In this document: in pieces, positions 7,029 to 13,709 of the stretch
Layout of the letters: each line of letters opens with the position of its first letter
Position numbering within the stretch: the first letter of the stretch is position 1
Assembly (NCBI GenBank): GCA_015485845.1
Contig: WFSU01000132.1
Coordinates: 1 to 17,895 of the forward strand
DNA from: Nitratifractor sp.
GTDB taxonomy: Bacteria; Campylobacterota; Campylobacteria; Campylobacterales; Sulfurovaceae
Length of the DNA: 17,895 nucleotides
Direction: 5' to 3'
The notes under the pieces: model-generated
Told to the model about the DNA's origin: nothing
What the model saw: the letters and a program-made list of their open reading frames with translations, nothing else
Databases searched by the model: none
Translations under genes and position numbers: made by a program

Positions 7029-8312
7029 ATGAAAGCAACGCAATACCAATTCCGGCTGCGAGATGCCATCATCGGTTTGCAATTTTTGTTCGTAGCATTC
7101 GGCGCATTGGTGCTGGTGCCCATCCTGACCGGACTCGATCCCAATGTCGCCCTTTTTACCGCCGGGCTGGGTACCCTGATCTTTCAGGTGACCACCCGAC
7201 GCAATGTCCCCCCGATCTTCCTCGCTTCCTCCTTCGCCTTCATCGCCCCGATCATCTACGGCGTCGGCAAATGGGGGATCGCCGGGACGATGAGCGGCCT
7301 CGTGGCTGCCGGACTGTTTTATGTCCTGCTGAGTATCCTGATCCGGGTGAAGGGGAGCGGATTTATCCACCACCTGCTTCCTCCTATCGTCACCGGCCCG
7401 GTGATCATGACCATCGGGCTTATCCTCGCCCCAGTAGCTGTACAGATGGCGACCGGACACACCGGTGACGGCAAGATTGTCCTCGTCCCGTTTGGTACCG
7501 CCATCACCATCTCGATGATCACGTTGCTTGCGACGATTTTCGCCACGCTTCTGGGCAAGGGTATGATCAAACTCCTCCCGATTCTCATCGGAATCATCGT
7601 TGGCTATCTCGTCTCGATGGCCTTCGGGATCGTCGATTTCTCTGCTGTCGCCAAAGCTCCACTGTTCGCCTCACCCCATTTCGTCATCCCCGAGCTCAAC
7701 TGGGAAGCGGTACTCTTCATCGTCCCCATCGCCATCGCCCCGGCGGTCGAACACATCGGGGATATCCTGGCGATCTCCCGTGTCACCGGGGAAGACTACC
7801 TCAAAAATCCCGGACTGGAAAACACACTGCTCGGTGACGGACTGGCCACAAGTGCCGCTTCTCTGCTCGGAGGACCGCCCAACACCACGTATTCGGAAGT
7901 CACCGGTGCGGTGACGATCACCCGAGCCTTCAATCCGGCGATCATGACGTGGGCGTCGATCTTCGCCATCGCACTGGCTTTCTTCTCCAAGCTCGGTGGT
8001 TTCCTCCAGACCATCCCCGTCCCGGTCATGGGCGGTATCCTGCTGCTGCTTTTCGGGATCATTGCCTCGGTCGGAATGAACACCCTGATCCATGCCAAAA
8101 CCGATCTCTCCAACCCCCGCAACATGATCATCGTCTCCCTCATCCTTGTCTTTGCTATCGGCGGGATGAATTTCAAATTCGGCGGAGTAGGGTTCAGCGG
8201 TATCGGGCTGGGGGCACTCCTCGGAATCATCCTCAATCTCTTCCTTCCCAAAGGCCATCACGAAGAGAATCCTCTGGATGAGTATTCCGAAATGCCGGAT
8301 GATCTCGAATAA
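7029..8312 (+). CDS. uraA: Uracil permease (NCS2/UraA family)
   Basis: This 427-residue inner-membrane transporter with about 14 hydrophobic segments imports uracil, probably by H+ symport. The family signatures are clear: 'PAVEHIGD' and 'GGPPNTTYSE'. The two substrate-contacting glutamates fall at residues 241 and 290, the same numbers as in E. coli UraA, which supports uracil rather than xanthine or urate. ATG 7029 is preceded by AAGGAG at an ideal distance. It is divergent from upp, so the pair forms a uracil-scavenging unit. The C-terminal tail after the last helix is acidic (ENPLDEYSEMPDDLE). No strong terminator follows; the palindrome at 8341-8362 lacks a T-run. Confidence 0.95.
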   Translation: MKATQYQFRLRDAIIGLQFLFVAFGALVLVPILTGLDPNVALFTAGLGTLIFQVTTRRNVPPIFLASSFAFIAPIIYGVGKWGIAGTMSGLVAAGLFYVLLSILIRVKGSGFIHHLLPPIVTGPVIMTIGLILAPVAVQMATGHTGDGKIVLVPFGTAITISMITLLATIFATLLGKGMIKLLPILIGIIVGYLVSMAFGIVDFSAVAKAPLFASPHFVIPELNWEAVLFIVPIAIAPAVEHIGDILAISRVTGEDYLKNPGLENTLLGDGLATSAASLLGGPPNTTYSEVTGAVTITRAFNPAIMTWASIFAIALAFFSKLGGFLQTIPVPVMGGILLLLFGIIASVGMNTLIHAKTDLSNPRNMIIVSLILVFAIGGMNFKFGGVGFSGIGLGALLGIILNLFLPKGHHEENPLDEYSEMPDDLE

Positions 8313-8335
8313 GGGTAGATTTACACATTCTCATC

Positions 8336-8362
8336 TATAATGGGCTCAAAAAAGTGAGCCCA
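8336..8362 (+). promoter_or_regulatory. TATAAT box and 8-bp-arm palindrome over the start of the DUF1858 gene
   Basis: A perfect TATAAT (8336-8341) is followed at once by a palindrome with arms TGGGCTCA (8341-8348) and TGAGCCCA (8355-8362) and a 6-nt A-rich centre. The A of the ATG start codon is the last base of the right arm. Transcription would begin inside the palindrome, leaving a leader of about 14 nt with no clear ribosome site. The dyad is therefore more likely an operator than an RNA hairpin. Confidence 0.5.
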
Positions 8363-8901
8363 TGATGCCTCAGGAAATTACCCTCGAAACGAAAATCGCC
8401 GATCTTCTCAACAACTACGAGGGGATGAAAGAGATCCTCATCGGGATCAACCCCAAATTCAAAAAACTCAACAACCCCGTCCTGCGCCGTACGCTCGGCA
8501 AGATCGCCAGTGTACGCCAAGCCGCCATCGTCGGAAACATGGATCCCAAAGATCTCGTCGATCAACTCCGCAAAGCCGTCGGGCAGGAACCCATTTGCGA
8601 AGACTGCGAAATCAAGACCGATGAGTGTTTCATCCCTGTTCCCGAAAAAGAGCGTCCAGAGTGGGCCAATCAAGCGTCTCAGACCACCCTCGATGCCAAT
8701 GCCTTGCTCGATGCGGACAAAAACCCCCTGGCAGAAGTTCACAACGCCCTTCGAACCCTCCAACCCGGCCAGATGCTGACTCTCAAAGCCGATTTCCAGC
8801 CCGAACCCCTCATCGAAGAGTTTACCAAACAGGGACACGCCACTTATACCTACCAAGCCGACACAGGTGAGTACATCACTTATATACAGAAAAAGGGTTG
8901 A
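8362..8901 (+). CDS. DUF1858-DUF2249 domain protein, probable redox-related
   Basis: This 179-residue soluble protein has two small domains. Residues 5-75 match the DUF1858 pattern ('IADLLNNYEGMKEIL', 'FKKLNNPVLRRTLGKIASVRQAA', 'LVDQLRKAVG'), related to the N-terminal domain of ScdA/YtfE-type proteins. Residues 108-178 match DUF2249 ('TTLDANALLDADKNPLAEV', 'LQPGQMLTL', 'FQPEPLIEEF'), a TusA-like fold. The linker holds Cys79, Cys82 and Cys89 (CEDC plus one). Such pairs are seen near nitric-oxide, hemerythrin or sulfur-handling genes, but no such neighbour is present here. It starts with two Mets; ATG 8362 is used because the palindrome and promoter point there. The histone-deacetylase-like gene follows after 9 bases, so they are probably co-transcribed. 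Confidence 0.75.
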   Translation: MMPQEITLETKIADLLNNYEGMKEILIGINPKFKKLNNPVLRRTLGKIASVRQAAIVGNMDPKDLVDQLRKAVGQEPICEDCEIKTDECFIPVPEKERPEWANQASQTTLDANALLDADKNPLAEVHNALRTLQPGQMLTLKADFQPEPLIEEFTKQGHATYTYQADTGEYITYIQKKG

Positions 8902-8910
8902 TGGAATAAC

Positions 8911-9819
8911 ATGAAAGTCGCCTATATCTCCGATCCCTTCTTCCTCCGACACGAGACAGGGGCTCATCCCGAGTCTCCCGATCGACTCCGTGCCATCACC
9001 CGTGCCGTCGTACCTCTGAATGACCGGCTCATCTCGGTCGCACCCATCACCGCTTCCGAGAACATACTACGACTTAACCACACTCCCGAACACATCAAGA
9101 CGGTACAGGAGGCTTCCGCCCATGCTGAGGCACTCGATCCCGATACGGTGTACTCTTTCGACTCCTACGAGGCCGCACGCAAAGCAGTCGGTGCGGGGGT
9201 CACTGCCATCGACGGCATCGTGGAGGGACGTTTTGATCGGGCTTTCTGCGCTGTCCGTCCGCCGGGTCACCATGCGACGCCCACCCAGTCGATGGGCTTC
9301 TGCCTGTTCAATAACATTGCCATTACCGCCCACTACGCGCAAACACATGGCTTTGAAAAAGTAATGATCGTTGATTTCGATGTCCATCACGGCAACGGCA
9401 CGCAGGATGCCTTCTATCCCGACGATACGGTGTTTTACTTCTCCACCCATCAAGCCTTCGCCTATCCCGGTACAGGAATGGAAAATCACAGAGGAGAGGG
9501 AGCCGGGGAGGGTTACACCGCCAACTTCCTCATCATGCCCGACAGCGGCGATGCCGAAGTGCTGGAGATCTATCGCAACGACCTCCCTTCGATCGTCAAG
9601 CAGTTCGCCCCCGACATCATCCTCGTCTCCGCCGGATACGACCTGCACGAGAGCGATCCTCTGGCACAGCTCAACGTAACAACAGACGGCATACGCGAGA
9701 TTGTCCGATCGATTCTCGATACGGCGGATGTGCCGTTTGTCTTTTTCCTCGAAGGAGGGTATGATGTGGAGGCATTGGGGAAGAATGTGCGGGTGACGCT
9801 GGAGGAGATGTTGGTGTAG
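8911..9819 (+). CDS. Histone-deacetylase-fold zinc amidohydrolase (AcuC/acetylpolyamine amidohydrolase-like)
   Basis: This 302-residue cytoplasmic enzyme belongs to the arginase/deacetylase fold and is expected to remove acyl groups from lysine, polyamine or similar amines. Motifs seen: 'HPESPDRL' (19-26), 'RPPGHHA' (116-122, catalytic His120/His121), 'GFCLFNN' (129-135), 'DFDVHHGNGTQ' (155-165, Zn ligands Asp157 and His159), 'YPGTGM' (185-190), 'SAGYD' (240-244, third ligand Asp244) and 'EGGYD' near the end. All catalytic residues are present. Bacterial class II-type HDAC homologues have this length. The TAG stop (9817-9819) lies in the first bases of a REP-like repeat that begins GTAG, so the repeat abuts the last codon. 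The natural substrate cannot be told from sequence. Confidence 0.92.
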   Translation: MKVAYISDPFFLRHETGAHPESPDRLRAITRAVVPLNDRLISVAPITASENILRLNHTPEHIKTVQEASAHAEALDPDTVYSFDSYEAARKAVGAGVTAIDGIVEGRFDRAFCAVRPPGHHATPTQSMGFCLFNNIAITAHYAQTHGFEKVMIVDFDVHHGNGTQDAFYPDDTVFYFSTHQAFAYPGTGMENHRGEGAGEGYTANFLIMPDSGDAEVLEIYRNDLPSIVKQFAPDIILVSAGYDLHESDPLAQLNVTTDGIREIVRSILDTADVPFVFFLEGGYDVEALGKNVRVTLEEMLV

Positions 9820-9881
9820 GGTTGGTTTCGGCCGACCAACATACAATGACGTTCCACATCAGGAGATGTGGAACGAGAAAG
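9816..9881. repeat. REP-like repeat, copy 1 (left flank of micro-operon)
   Basis: A 66-bp unit matches 10378-10443 at 60 of 66 positions in the same orientation. It begins GTAG, the tetranucleotide typical of REP elements mobilised by RAYT (IS200-like Y1) transposases. This is followed by an imperfect hairpin (GTTGGT...ACCAAC, 9821-9840), the spacer CATACAATGAC, and a perfect 10-bp-arm hairpin GTTCCACATC-AGGA-GATGTGGAAC (arms 9851-9860 and 9865-9874). It supplies the stop codon of the upstream deacetylase gene. Confidence 0.8.
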
Positions 9882-9887
9882 ATTAAG

Positions 9888-9971
9888 TTAATGAGTTGCT
9901 ACATCGTAAGCAGAGTACATAAGCGCACCAAATACGATAATAGCTGAAGTCAGAACAATAAATTCAATCAT
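9888..9971 (-). CDS. 27-residue single-helix membrane protein
   Basis: The ATG at 9969-9971 overlaps the TGA of the 77-residue ORF (ATGA) and has a strong ribosome site, GGAGG, four bases upstream. The stop is TAA 9888-9890. The product is MIEFIVLTSAII..., one hydrophobic helix of about 20 residues with a short polar tail ending DVATH. It is below normal annotation thresholds, but the ribosome site and coupled start make it credible. It ends 6 bp from REP copy 1. Function unknown; possibilities are an accessory subunit of the partner protein or a small toxin/immunity peptide. Confidence 0.6.
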   Translation of the reverse strand: MIEFIVLTSAIIVFGALMYSAYDVATH

Positions 9972-10201
9972 AAGTCCTCCAATTCGTCTATTTTTTTCAT
10001 TGCCTTTTTATTGACGTAGATAATAACAAAGGCAATTAGTACAGCGATTATTGAACCCAAATAGATCTTGACGCTGTTTATACCAGTTCTGTCATAATTA
10101 TTGACAAGCCAACCGATCAAGGATACATCAATAGCCGACAAAATCCCAAAAACCACTTTGAGCCAAGCGATCTGTTCTTTGATCTTGTCTATTTTTGGCA
10201 T
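9968..10201 (-). CDS. 77-residue two-helix membrane protein, unknown function
   Basis: The start MPKIDKIKEQIAWLK is amphipathic and charged, followed by helix 1 (about 15-34, VVFGILSAIDVSLIGWLV), a short loop (NNYDRTGINS), helix 2 (about 45-63) and a Lys/Asp/Glu-rich tail (NKKAMKKIDELEDL). From memory it resembles a widespread family of short 'IDKIKEEIGWLK...ISLIGWL' hypothetical proteins in proteobacteria, with no known role. A very good promoter lies just upstream, and AAAGG stands 6 bases before the ATG. It is translationally coupled to the 27-residue gene. The pair sits between two direct REP copies and is likely a small mobile or moron-like cassette. Confidence 0.75.
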   Translation of the reverse strand: MPKIDKIKEQIAWLKVVFGILSAIDVSLIGWLVNNYDRTGINSVKIYLGSIIAVLIAFVIIYVNKKAMKKIDELEDL

Positions 10202-10230
10202 TCCGTACCTTTTGTACTTTGTGATGGTTT

Positions 10231-10239
10231 ATTATACCA
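10231..10239 (-). promoter_or_regulatory. Extended -10 promoter of the two-gene micro-operon
   Basis: On the minus strand TGG-TATAAT (the -10 on plus is ATTATA 10231-10236) lies about 30 bases before the 77-codon gene. A weak TTCACT -35 is 16 bp further upstream. This gives the cassette its own promoter, independent of the flanking genes. Confidence 0.6.
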
Positions 10240-10282
10240 CAATTTCGAAACAAGTGAAAAGTTACGCTGACGCGTTCACACT

Positions 10283-10308
10283 GCTTCCATATCTCCCGAT
10301 ATGGAAGC
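10283..10308. repeat. Perfect 11-bp-arm hairpin
   Basis: GCTTCCATATC (10283-10293), loop TCCC, GATATGGAAGC (10298-10308). It lies upstream of the micro-operon promoter, next to the REP-like cluster. There is no adjoining T-run, so a repeat or nuclease-barrier role fits better than termination. Confidence 0.65.
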
Positions 10309-10332
10309 CATACACTATATATTTATGCAGTA

Positions 10333-10364
10333 GACGTTCCCCATCAGGAGATGGGGAACGAGAG
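10333..10364. repeat. Isolated half of the REP-like unit
   Basis: GACGTTCCCCATC-AGGA-GATGGGGAACGAG has perfect 10-bp arms (10336-10345 and 10350-10359) and the same AGGA loop as copy 1. Relative to it, one base pair has changed on both arms (compensatory ACA/TGT to CCA/TGG). The REP half is absent. Confidence 0.7.
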
Positions 10365-10377
10365 GAGAGATGCTCAC

Positions 10378-10443
10378 GTAGGGTTGGCTTCAGCCGACCA
10401 ACATACAATGACGTTCCACGTCGGGAGATGTGGAACAAGAAAA
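10378..10443. repeat. REP-like repeat, copy 2 (right flank of micro-operon)
   Basis: This is a direct repeat of 9816-9881 with six differences. It has the GTAG start, the GGCT-TC-AGCC core hairpin (10387-10396) within 10383-10402, and the second hairpin with arms 10413-10422 and 10427-10436 (one G-T pair). It stands just past the 3' end of the methyltransferase-like gene. Confidence 0.8.
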
Positions 10444-10469
10444 CACCCTTGCAAATTGATTTCAATCTC

Positions 10470-10991
10470 TTACTGTTTATTCGGTGCAACCGGAGTCAAC
10501 AGAGCCCGGATACACTCGATACGGATGCAAAACATGGGTACTCTCTTGCGATATTCCCGGTAAGCATCCCCAAATTTGGCGATTGCTTCGGACTCTTCGA
10601 GTGTTTTGATCATCACGACCATCAAGAGCATCTCGAGTGGGGCGATGATAAGGATAAACGATGGAGAGCCAACGATCAGGGCAAGCGATAGAGAGAAGAA
10701 GAGAAGCCCCAGATGCATCGGATGGCGCATCAGGGCGTAGAGGCCGTCGGTGACCAGAACATTGGTCTCCATGCGGGGGATGTCGCCCCGGCGTCCGAAA
10801 CGGGCGAGAGTGCGACCGGTGTTGCGACTGACAGTGAGAACAAATTTCAAGAGAAACAATCCAAGGATCAGGGAGAGGAGATGAAACAACCAATGACCAT
10901 GAATGCCCGGGAAGAGAAGACGATCGAGCCCATAACCGCCAACGATTCCGCCGACGATCATTACAATCCACATCACGATACGAAACGCCAT
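10470..10991 (-). CDS. Isoprenylcysteine carboxyl methyltransferase-like integral membrane protein
   Basis: This 173-residue protein has four to five hydrophobic helices (about 5-25, 33-53, 92-110, 112-130). The conserved C-terminal methyltransferase core of the ICMT/PEMT family is visible: 'LVTDGLYALMRHPMHLGLLFFSLSLAL' (79-105 region, with RHP at 89-91) and 'LEESEAIAKFGDAYREYRKRVP' (131-152 region). Family members use SAM to methylate membrane-embedded or lipid substrates; the bacterial substrate is unknown. The start at ATG 10989-10991 has AAGGAG upstream and its own TATAAT promoter, 52 bp after adk. REP copy 2 stands downstream. Confidence 0.8.
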   Translation of the reverse strand: MAFRIVMWIVMIVGGIVGGYGLDRLLFPGIHGHWLFHLLSLILGLFLLKFVLTVSRNTGRTLARFGRRGDIPRMETNVLVTDGLYALMRHPMHLGLLFFSLSLALIVGSPSFILIIAPLEMLLMVVMIKTLEESEAIAKFGDAYREYRKRVPMFCIRIECIRALLTPVAPNKQ

Positions 10992-11009
10992 AACGACTCC
11001 TTTTTTCTG

Positions 11010-11018
11010 ATTATACCA
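11010..11018 (-). promoter_or_regulatory. Extended -10 promoter of the ICMT-like gene
   Basis: The minus strand reads TGG-TATAAT (plus ATTATA 11010-11015), about 20 bases before the start codon, with no good -35. It lies just after the T-run of the adk terminator. Confidence 0.45.
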
Positions 11019-11020
11019 CG

Positions 11021-11039
11021 AAAAAAGAAACGGCGTTTC
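11021..11039 (-). terminator. Short terminator after adk
   Basis: On the minus strand GAAAC-GCC-GTTTC is followed by TTTTTT, beginning 4 bases after the adk stop. The stem is only 5 bp, so termination may be partial. Confidence 0.45.
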
Positions 11040-11043
11040 GGAT

Positions 11044-11637
11044 TTATATCTTGCTCAGGACAAACGCATCCATATCGGCAACCACCTCTTCGAGGGTACG
11101 TGCACCGTCGATAACGTGGAGCAGGTTTTTGTCGGTATAAAAGTTCTGAATCGCTTCGAGGGGATCGGTGTAGACTTTCATCCGATCGTTGAAAACTTCT
11201 TCGTTGTCGTCGCTGCGTCCTTCACCCGGTGCTGCTTCGGCCGCACGGCCAAGAATCCGCTCGCGGGCGACCGCTTCGCTGACGCGCACTTCGATAACGG
11301 AAGCCAGATCGATTCCGTCCTCTTCGGCAACAATAGCGTCAAACGCTTCCATCTGCTCGACACTGCGGGGGTAGCCGTCAATGAGGACGTTGGGGACGGG
11401 GGCGTGGTTGATCGCTGAGACGATGGTATCCACAATAATGTTCAACGGCACGAGGGCCCCACGGGAGATATAGCTCTCGATCTCAGTACCCAGCTCACTC
11501 CCGCTGGCAACTTCAGCACGAAGCATATCCCCCGTGGAATAGTGAACGAGATGCTCAGGGTGTTTTTCAGCGATAAGGCTGGCATCAGTAGTCTTGCCGG
11601 AGCCGGGGGCTCCGATGATGAGGAAGAGTTTTTTCAT
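11044..11637 (-). CDS. adk: Adenylate kinase, short form
   Basis: This cytoplasmic enzyme catalyses ATP + AMP = 2 ADP. The 197-residue protein shows the P-loop GAPGSGKTT (9-17), AMP-site 'YSTGDMLRAE' (33-42) and 'LIDGYPRSVEQMEAF' (91-105 region), followed by a short lid region (GRAAEAAPGEGRSDD) in place of the zinc-finger or long lid of standard bacterial Adk. This matches the shorter variants seen in Campylobacterota. ATG 11635-11637 is preceded by AAGGA. It lies downstream of aspS on the same strand, with a 133-bp gap containing a 91-nt inverted-repeat element. The ICMT-like gene follows after a weak terminator. Confidence 0.93.
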   Translation of the reverse strand: MKKLFLIIGAPGSGKTTDASLIAEKHPEHLVHYSTGDMLRAEVASGSELGTEIESYISRGALVPLNIIVDTIVSAINHAPVPNVLIDGYPRSVEQMEAFDAIVAEEDGIDLASVIEVRVSEAVARERILGRAAEAAPGEGRSDDNEEVFNDRMKVYTDPLEAIQNFYTDKNLLHVIDGARTLEEVVADMDAFVLSKI

Positions 11638-11666
11638 GGTGGGTTCCTTGTATGTGATTAAATATG

Positions 11667-11757
11667 GATGTTTTTTGAACGATGCGACAAAGGAGCATTC
11701 AACCCCTGAAAGGGGCGCTTGCGTTTGCGACTGCCAGAGTATCGATCAAAAAACATC
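11667..11757. repeat. 91-nt inverted-repeat element between aspS and adk
   Basis: Arms 11667-11683 and 11741-11757 are 17 bp each and complementary at 16 of 17 positions (GATGTTTTTTGA, one mismatch, CGAT). Inside lies a second hairpin, CCCCT-GAA-AGGGG (11703-11715), and a GCG-rich stretch (GCGCTTGCGTTTGCG). Each strand carries a T6 run in its 5' arm and an A6 run in its 3' arm. It could be a small structured RNA, a transcription attenuator between the two genes, or a remnant MITE. I do not recognise it as 6S, SRP RNA or tmRNA. Confidence 0.7.
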
Positions 11758-11770
11758 ACTAGGGGACTCT

Positions 11771-13522
11771 TTATGCTTTGGGTGTTTGACGGATACGAAG
11801 GCTGAGTTCTTTGAGCTGTTCACCGTCGACAGGACTGGGTGCCTGGGTCAGGAGGCACTGGGCACGCTGGGTCTTGGGGAAGGCGATGACATCACGGATA
11901 CTCTCCGCACCCGTCATGAGCATAATCATCCGATCGAGCCCCAGAGCAAACCCGCCGTGCGGGGGCGCACCAAATTTGAGCGCTTCGAGGAGGAAGCCAA
12001 ATTTCTCATTGGCCTCCTCTTCGCTGATACCGAGCAGCTTGAAGATCTCGGCCTGGATATCCTCTTTGTGGATACGGATCGACCCGCCGCCAAGCTCGGT
12101 ACCGTTGAGGACGATATCGTACGCGATCGACTCGATCTCCTCGACATCATTGTGGTCGAGTGATTTGGGCATGGTGAAGGGGTGGTGGAGCGCTTTGACA
12201 CGTCCGTCTTCGACCTCAAACATCGGGAAATCTACAACCCAGACAAACTCAAACGTATCGGCCGGGATGATGCCCATCGTCTCCGCGAGGTAAATACGGA
12301 AGCGTCCCATATAATCCCAGACAAGTTTCTTATCTCCCGCACCGAAAAAGACAGCATCACCCACTTCGAGCTCACAACGGTCGATGATCGCCTGGATATC
12401 ATCATCGGTAAAGAATTTGGTCAGAGGCCCTTTGAGACCCTCTTCTTTCATCTGGAAGTAGCCCAATCCCTGCGCACCGAACTTACGGACGTACTCTTCG
12501 AAGCCCTTCATCTGACGTTTCGAGAAGATTTCATCCCCCTTGGGGACACGGAGGGCTTTGATCCGGTTTTTGTGCGGGGCAGCGGCGATGTTGGAGAAAA
12601 TCTCATTATCACAGCGCTCGAAAATGTCAATCACATCGACCATCGCCAGATCGTAGCGGAGATCGGGCTTGTCTGAGCCGTATTTCTCCATCGCCTCGGC
12701 GTAGGTGATCCGGGGGAAGGTGGTCGGCACGTCGAAGCCACACTTGTCAAATACATCGTGAATCAGCTTCTCGCCCACACCGATAACATCTTTCTGATCG
12801 CAGAAACTCATCTCCACATCGATCTGGGTAAATTCCGGCTGACGGTCGGCACGGAGATCCTCATCACGGAAACATTTGGCGATCTGGAAGTAGCGGTCAA
12901 ACCCGCCCACCATCAAAAGCTGTTTGAAGAGCTGCGGTGACTGGGGGAGGGCGTAGAATTCACCACCATGCACCCGACTGGGGACGAGGTAGTCACGGGC
13001 TCCCTCGGGGGTTGACTTGGTCAATACCGGAGTTTCCACTTCGAGGAAGCCCATCTCATCAAGGGCATTACGGGTGGCGATGGTCGCTTTGGAACGGAGT
13101 TTGAACGTATCGTAAGCTTTCTGACTGCGCAATTCAAGGTAGCGGTATTTGAGGCGGATCTCTTCGTTGACCTTCTCATCACCGAGCTCAAACGGCATCG
13201 GCATCGATCGGTTCTCGATCACAAGGTTATCGACGACGATTTCTACTTTACCGGTCTTGAGGTTAGGGTTTTCGAGCCCTTCGCCCCGTGCACGCACTTT
13301 GCCGGTGCCGAGCAAGACAAATTGATCCCGTACTTCTTCCGCCATTTTGTGGGCTTCGACATTGTCCGCCGGGTCACACACCAACTGAACGACTTCATCT
13401 TTGTCCCGCAGGTCGATAAAGATGACCCCACCATGATCGCGACGACTGGCTACCCATCCGGCGACCGTCACCACTTCTCCAATATGTTCTTCGCCGATTT
13501 CGGCGCAATAATGTGTTCTCAC
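11771..13522 (-). CDS. aspS: Aspartyl-tRNA synthetase, bacterial type, probably non-discriminating
   Basis: This 583-residue class IIb synthetase charges tRNA-Asp, and perhaps tRNA-Asn, with aspartate. It has an N-terminal OB-fold anticodon domain (1-105), a catalytic core with motif 2 'CFRDEDLRADRQPEFTQID' (217-235), the GAD insertion (about 290-420), and motif 3 'GLDRMIMLMTG' (528-538). His30 in 'RRDHGG' and Gly82 in 'RARGEG' match the residues linked to relaxed tRNA recognition in P. aeruginosa AspRS (His31/Gly83), whereas E. coli has Leu and Lys at these sites. This suggests Asp-tRNA-Asn is made and amidated by GatCAB, as in Helicobacter. The start is GTG 13520-13522, with AGGAA about 7 bases upstream. 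It is divergent from the peptidoglycan-binding gene. Confidence 0.95.
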   Translation of the reverse strand: MRTHYCAEIGEEHIGEVVTVAGWVASRRDHGGVIFIDLRDKDEVVQLVCDPADNVEAHKMAEEVRDQFVLLGTGKVRARGEGLENPNLKTGKVEIVVDNLVIENRSMPMPFELGDEKVNEEIRLKYRYLELRSQKAYDTFKLRSKATIATRNALDEMGFLEVETPVLTKSTPEGARDYLVPSRVHGGEFYALPQSPQLFKQLLMVGGFDRYFQIAKCFRDEDLRADRQPEFTQIDVEMSFCDQKDVIGVGEKLIHDVFDKCGFDVPTTFPRITYAEAMEKYGSDKPDLRYDLAMVDVIDIFERCDNEIFSNIAAAPHKNRIKALRVPKGDEIFSKRQMKGFEEYVRKFGAQGLGYFQMKEEGLKGPLTKFFTDDDIQAIIDRCELEVGDAVFFGAGDKKLVWDYMGRFRIYLAETMGIIPADTFEFVWVVDFPMFEVEDGRVKALHHPFTMPKSLDHNDVEEIESIAYDIVLNGTELGGGSIRIHKEDIQAEIFKLLGISEEEANEKFGFLLEALKFGAPPHGGFALGLDRMIMLMTGAESIRDVIAFPKTQRAQCLLTQAPSPVDGEQLKELSLRIRQTPKA

Positions 13523-13563
13523 AAGCGATTCCTGTATTTTAGGTGTAATATATTAATGGCGCG

Positions 13564-13569
13564 ATTATA
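13564..13569 (-). promoter_or_regulatory. Probable -10 of aspS
   Basis: On the minus strand TATAAT (plus ATTATA) lies about 42 bases before the GTG start of aspS. The -35 is poor. The only other signals in the 187-bp gap (13523-13709) are the promoter of the divergent gene and A-rich DNA. Confidence 0.45.
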
Positions 13570-13661
13570 GCCAAAAGTGACTTTTAGGGTACCTCCAATA
13601 ACTCATCCATTCAAGAAAATAGAAAAAAAACATTCTAAGTCACGATTTTGCCACGATTATA

Positions 13662-13670
13662 TGGTATACT
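13662..13670 (+). promoter_or_regulatory. Extended -10 promoter of the peptidoglycan-binding protein gene
   Basis: TGG-TATACT (TATACT 13665-13670) stands 40 bases before ATG 13710. AAAGGAG at 13698-13704 is an excellent ribosome site 5 bases before that ATG and decides the start codon. Confidence 0.55.
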
Positions 13671-13709
13671 TTTGGGGTAGACAAATTTTCATTGTTCAAA
13701 GGAGAATCC

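Noticed and set aside
8341..8362. Palindrome as a uraA terminator
   Set aside because: It is not followed by a T-run and overlaps the promoter and start codon of the next gene, so a regulatory dyad is more likely.
10101..10691. 196-codon plus-strand ORF across the REP cluster
   Set aside because: It crosses the REP-like repeats and lies antisense to two real genes; no domain and no initiation signal.
11667..11757. 6S RNA, SRP RNA, tmRNA or integron attC site
   Set aside because: It is too short for 6S or tmRNA, lacks the conserved SRP apical loop, and one 7-bp attC-like core (ATTCAAC) has no matching GTTRRRY partner.
13692..13709. Upstream TTG start for the peptidoglycan-binding protein
   Set aside because: The AAAGGAG ribosome site lies inside that extension and is ideally spaced for ATG 13710, which also opens a normal signal peptide.
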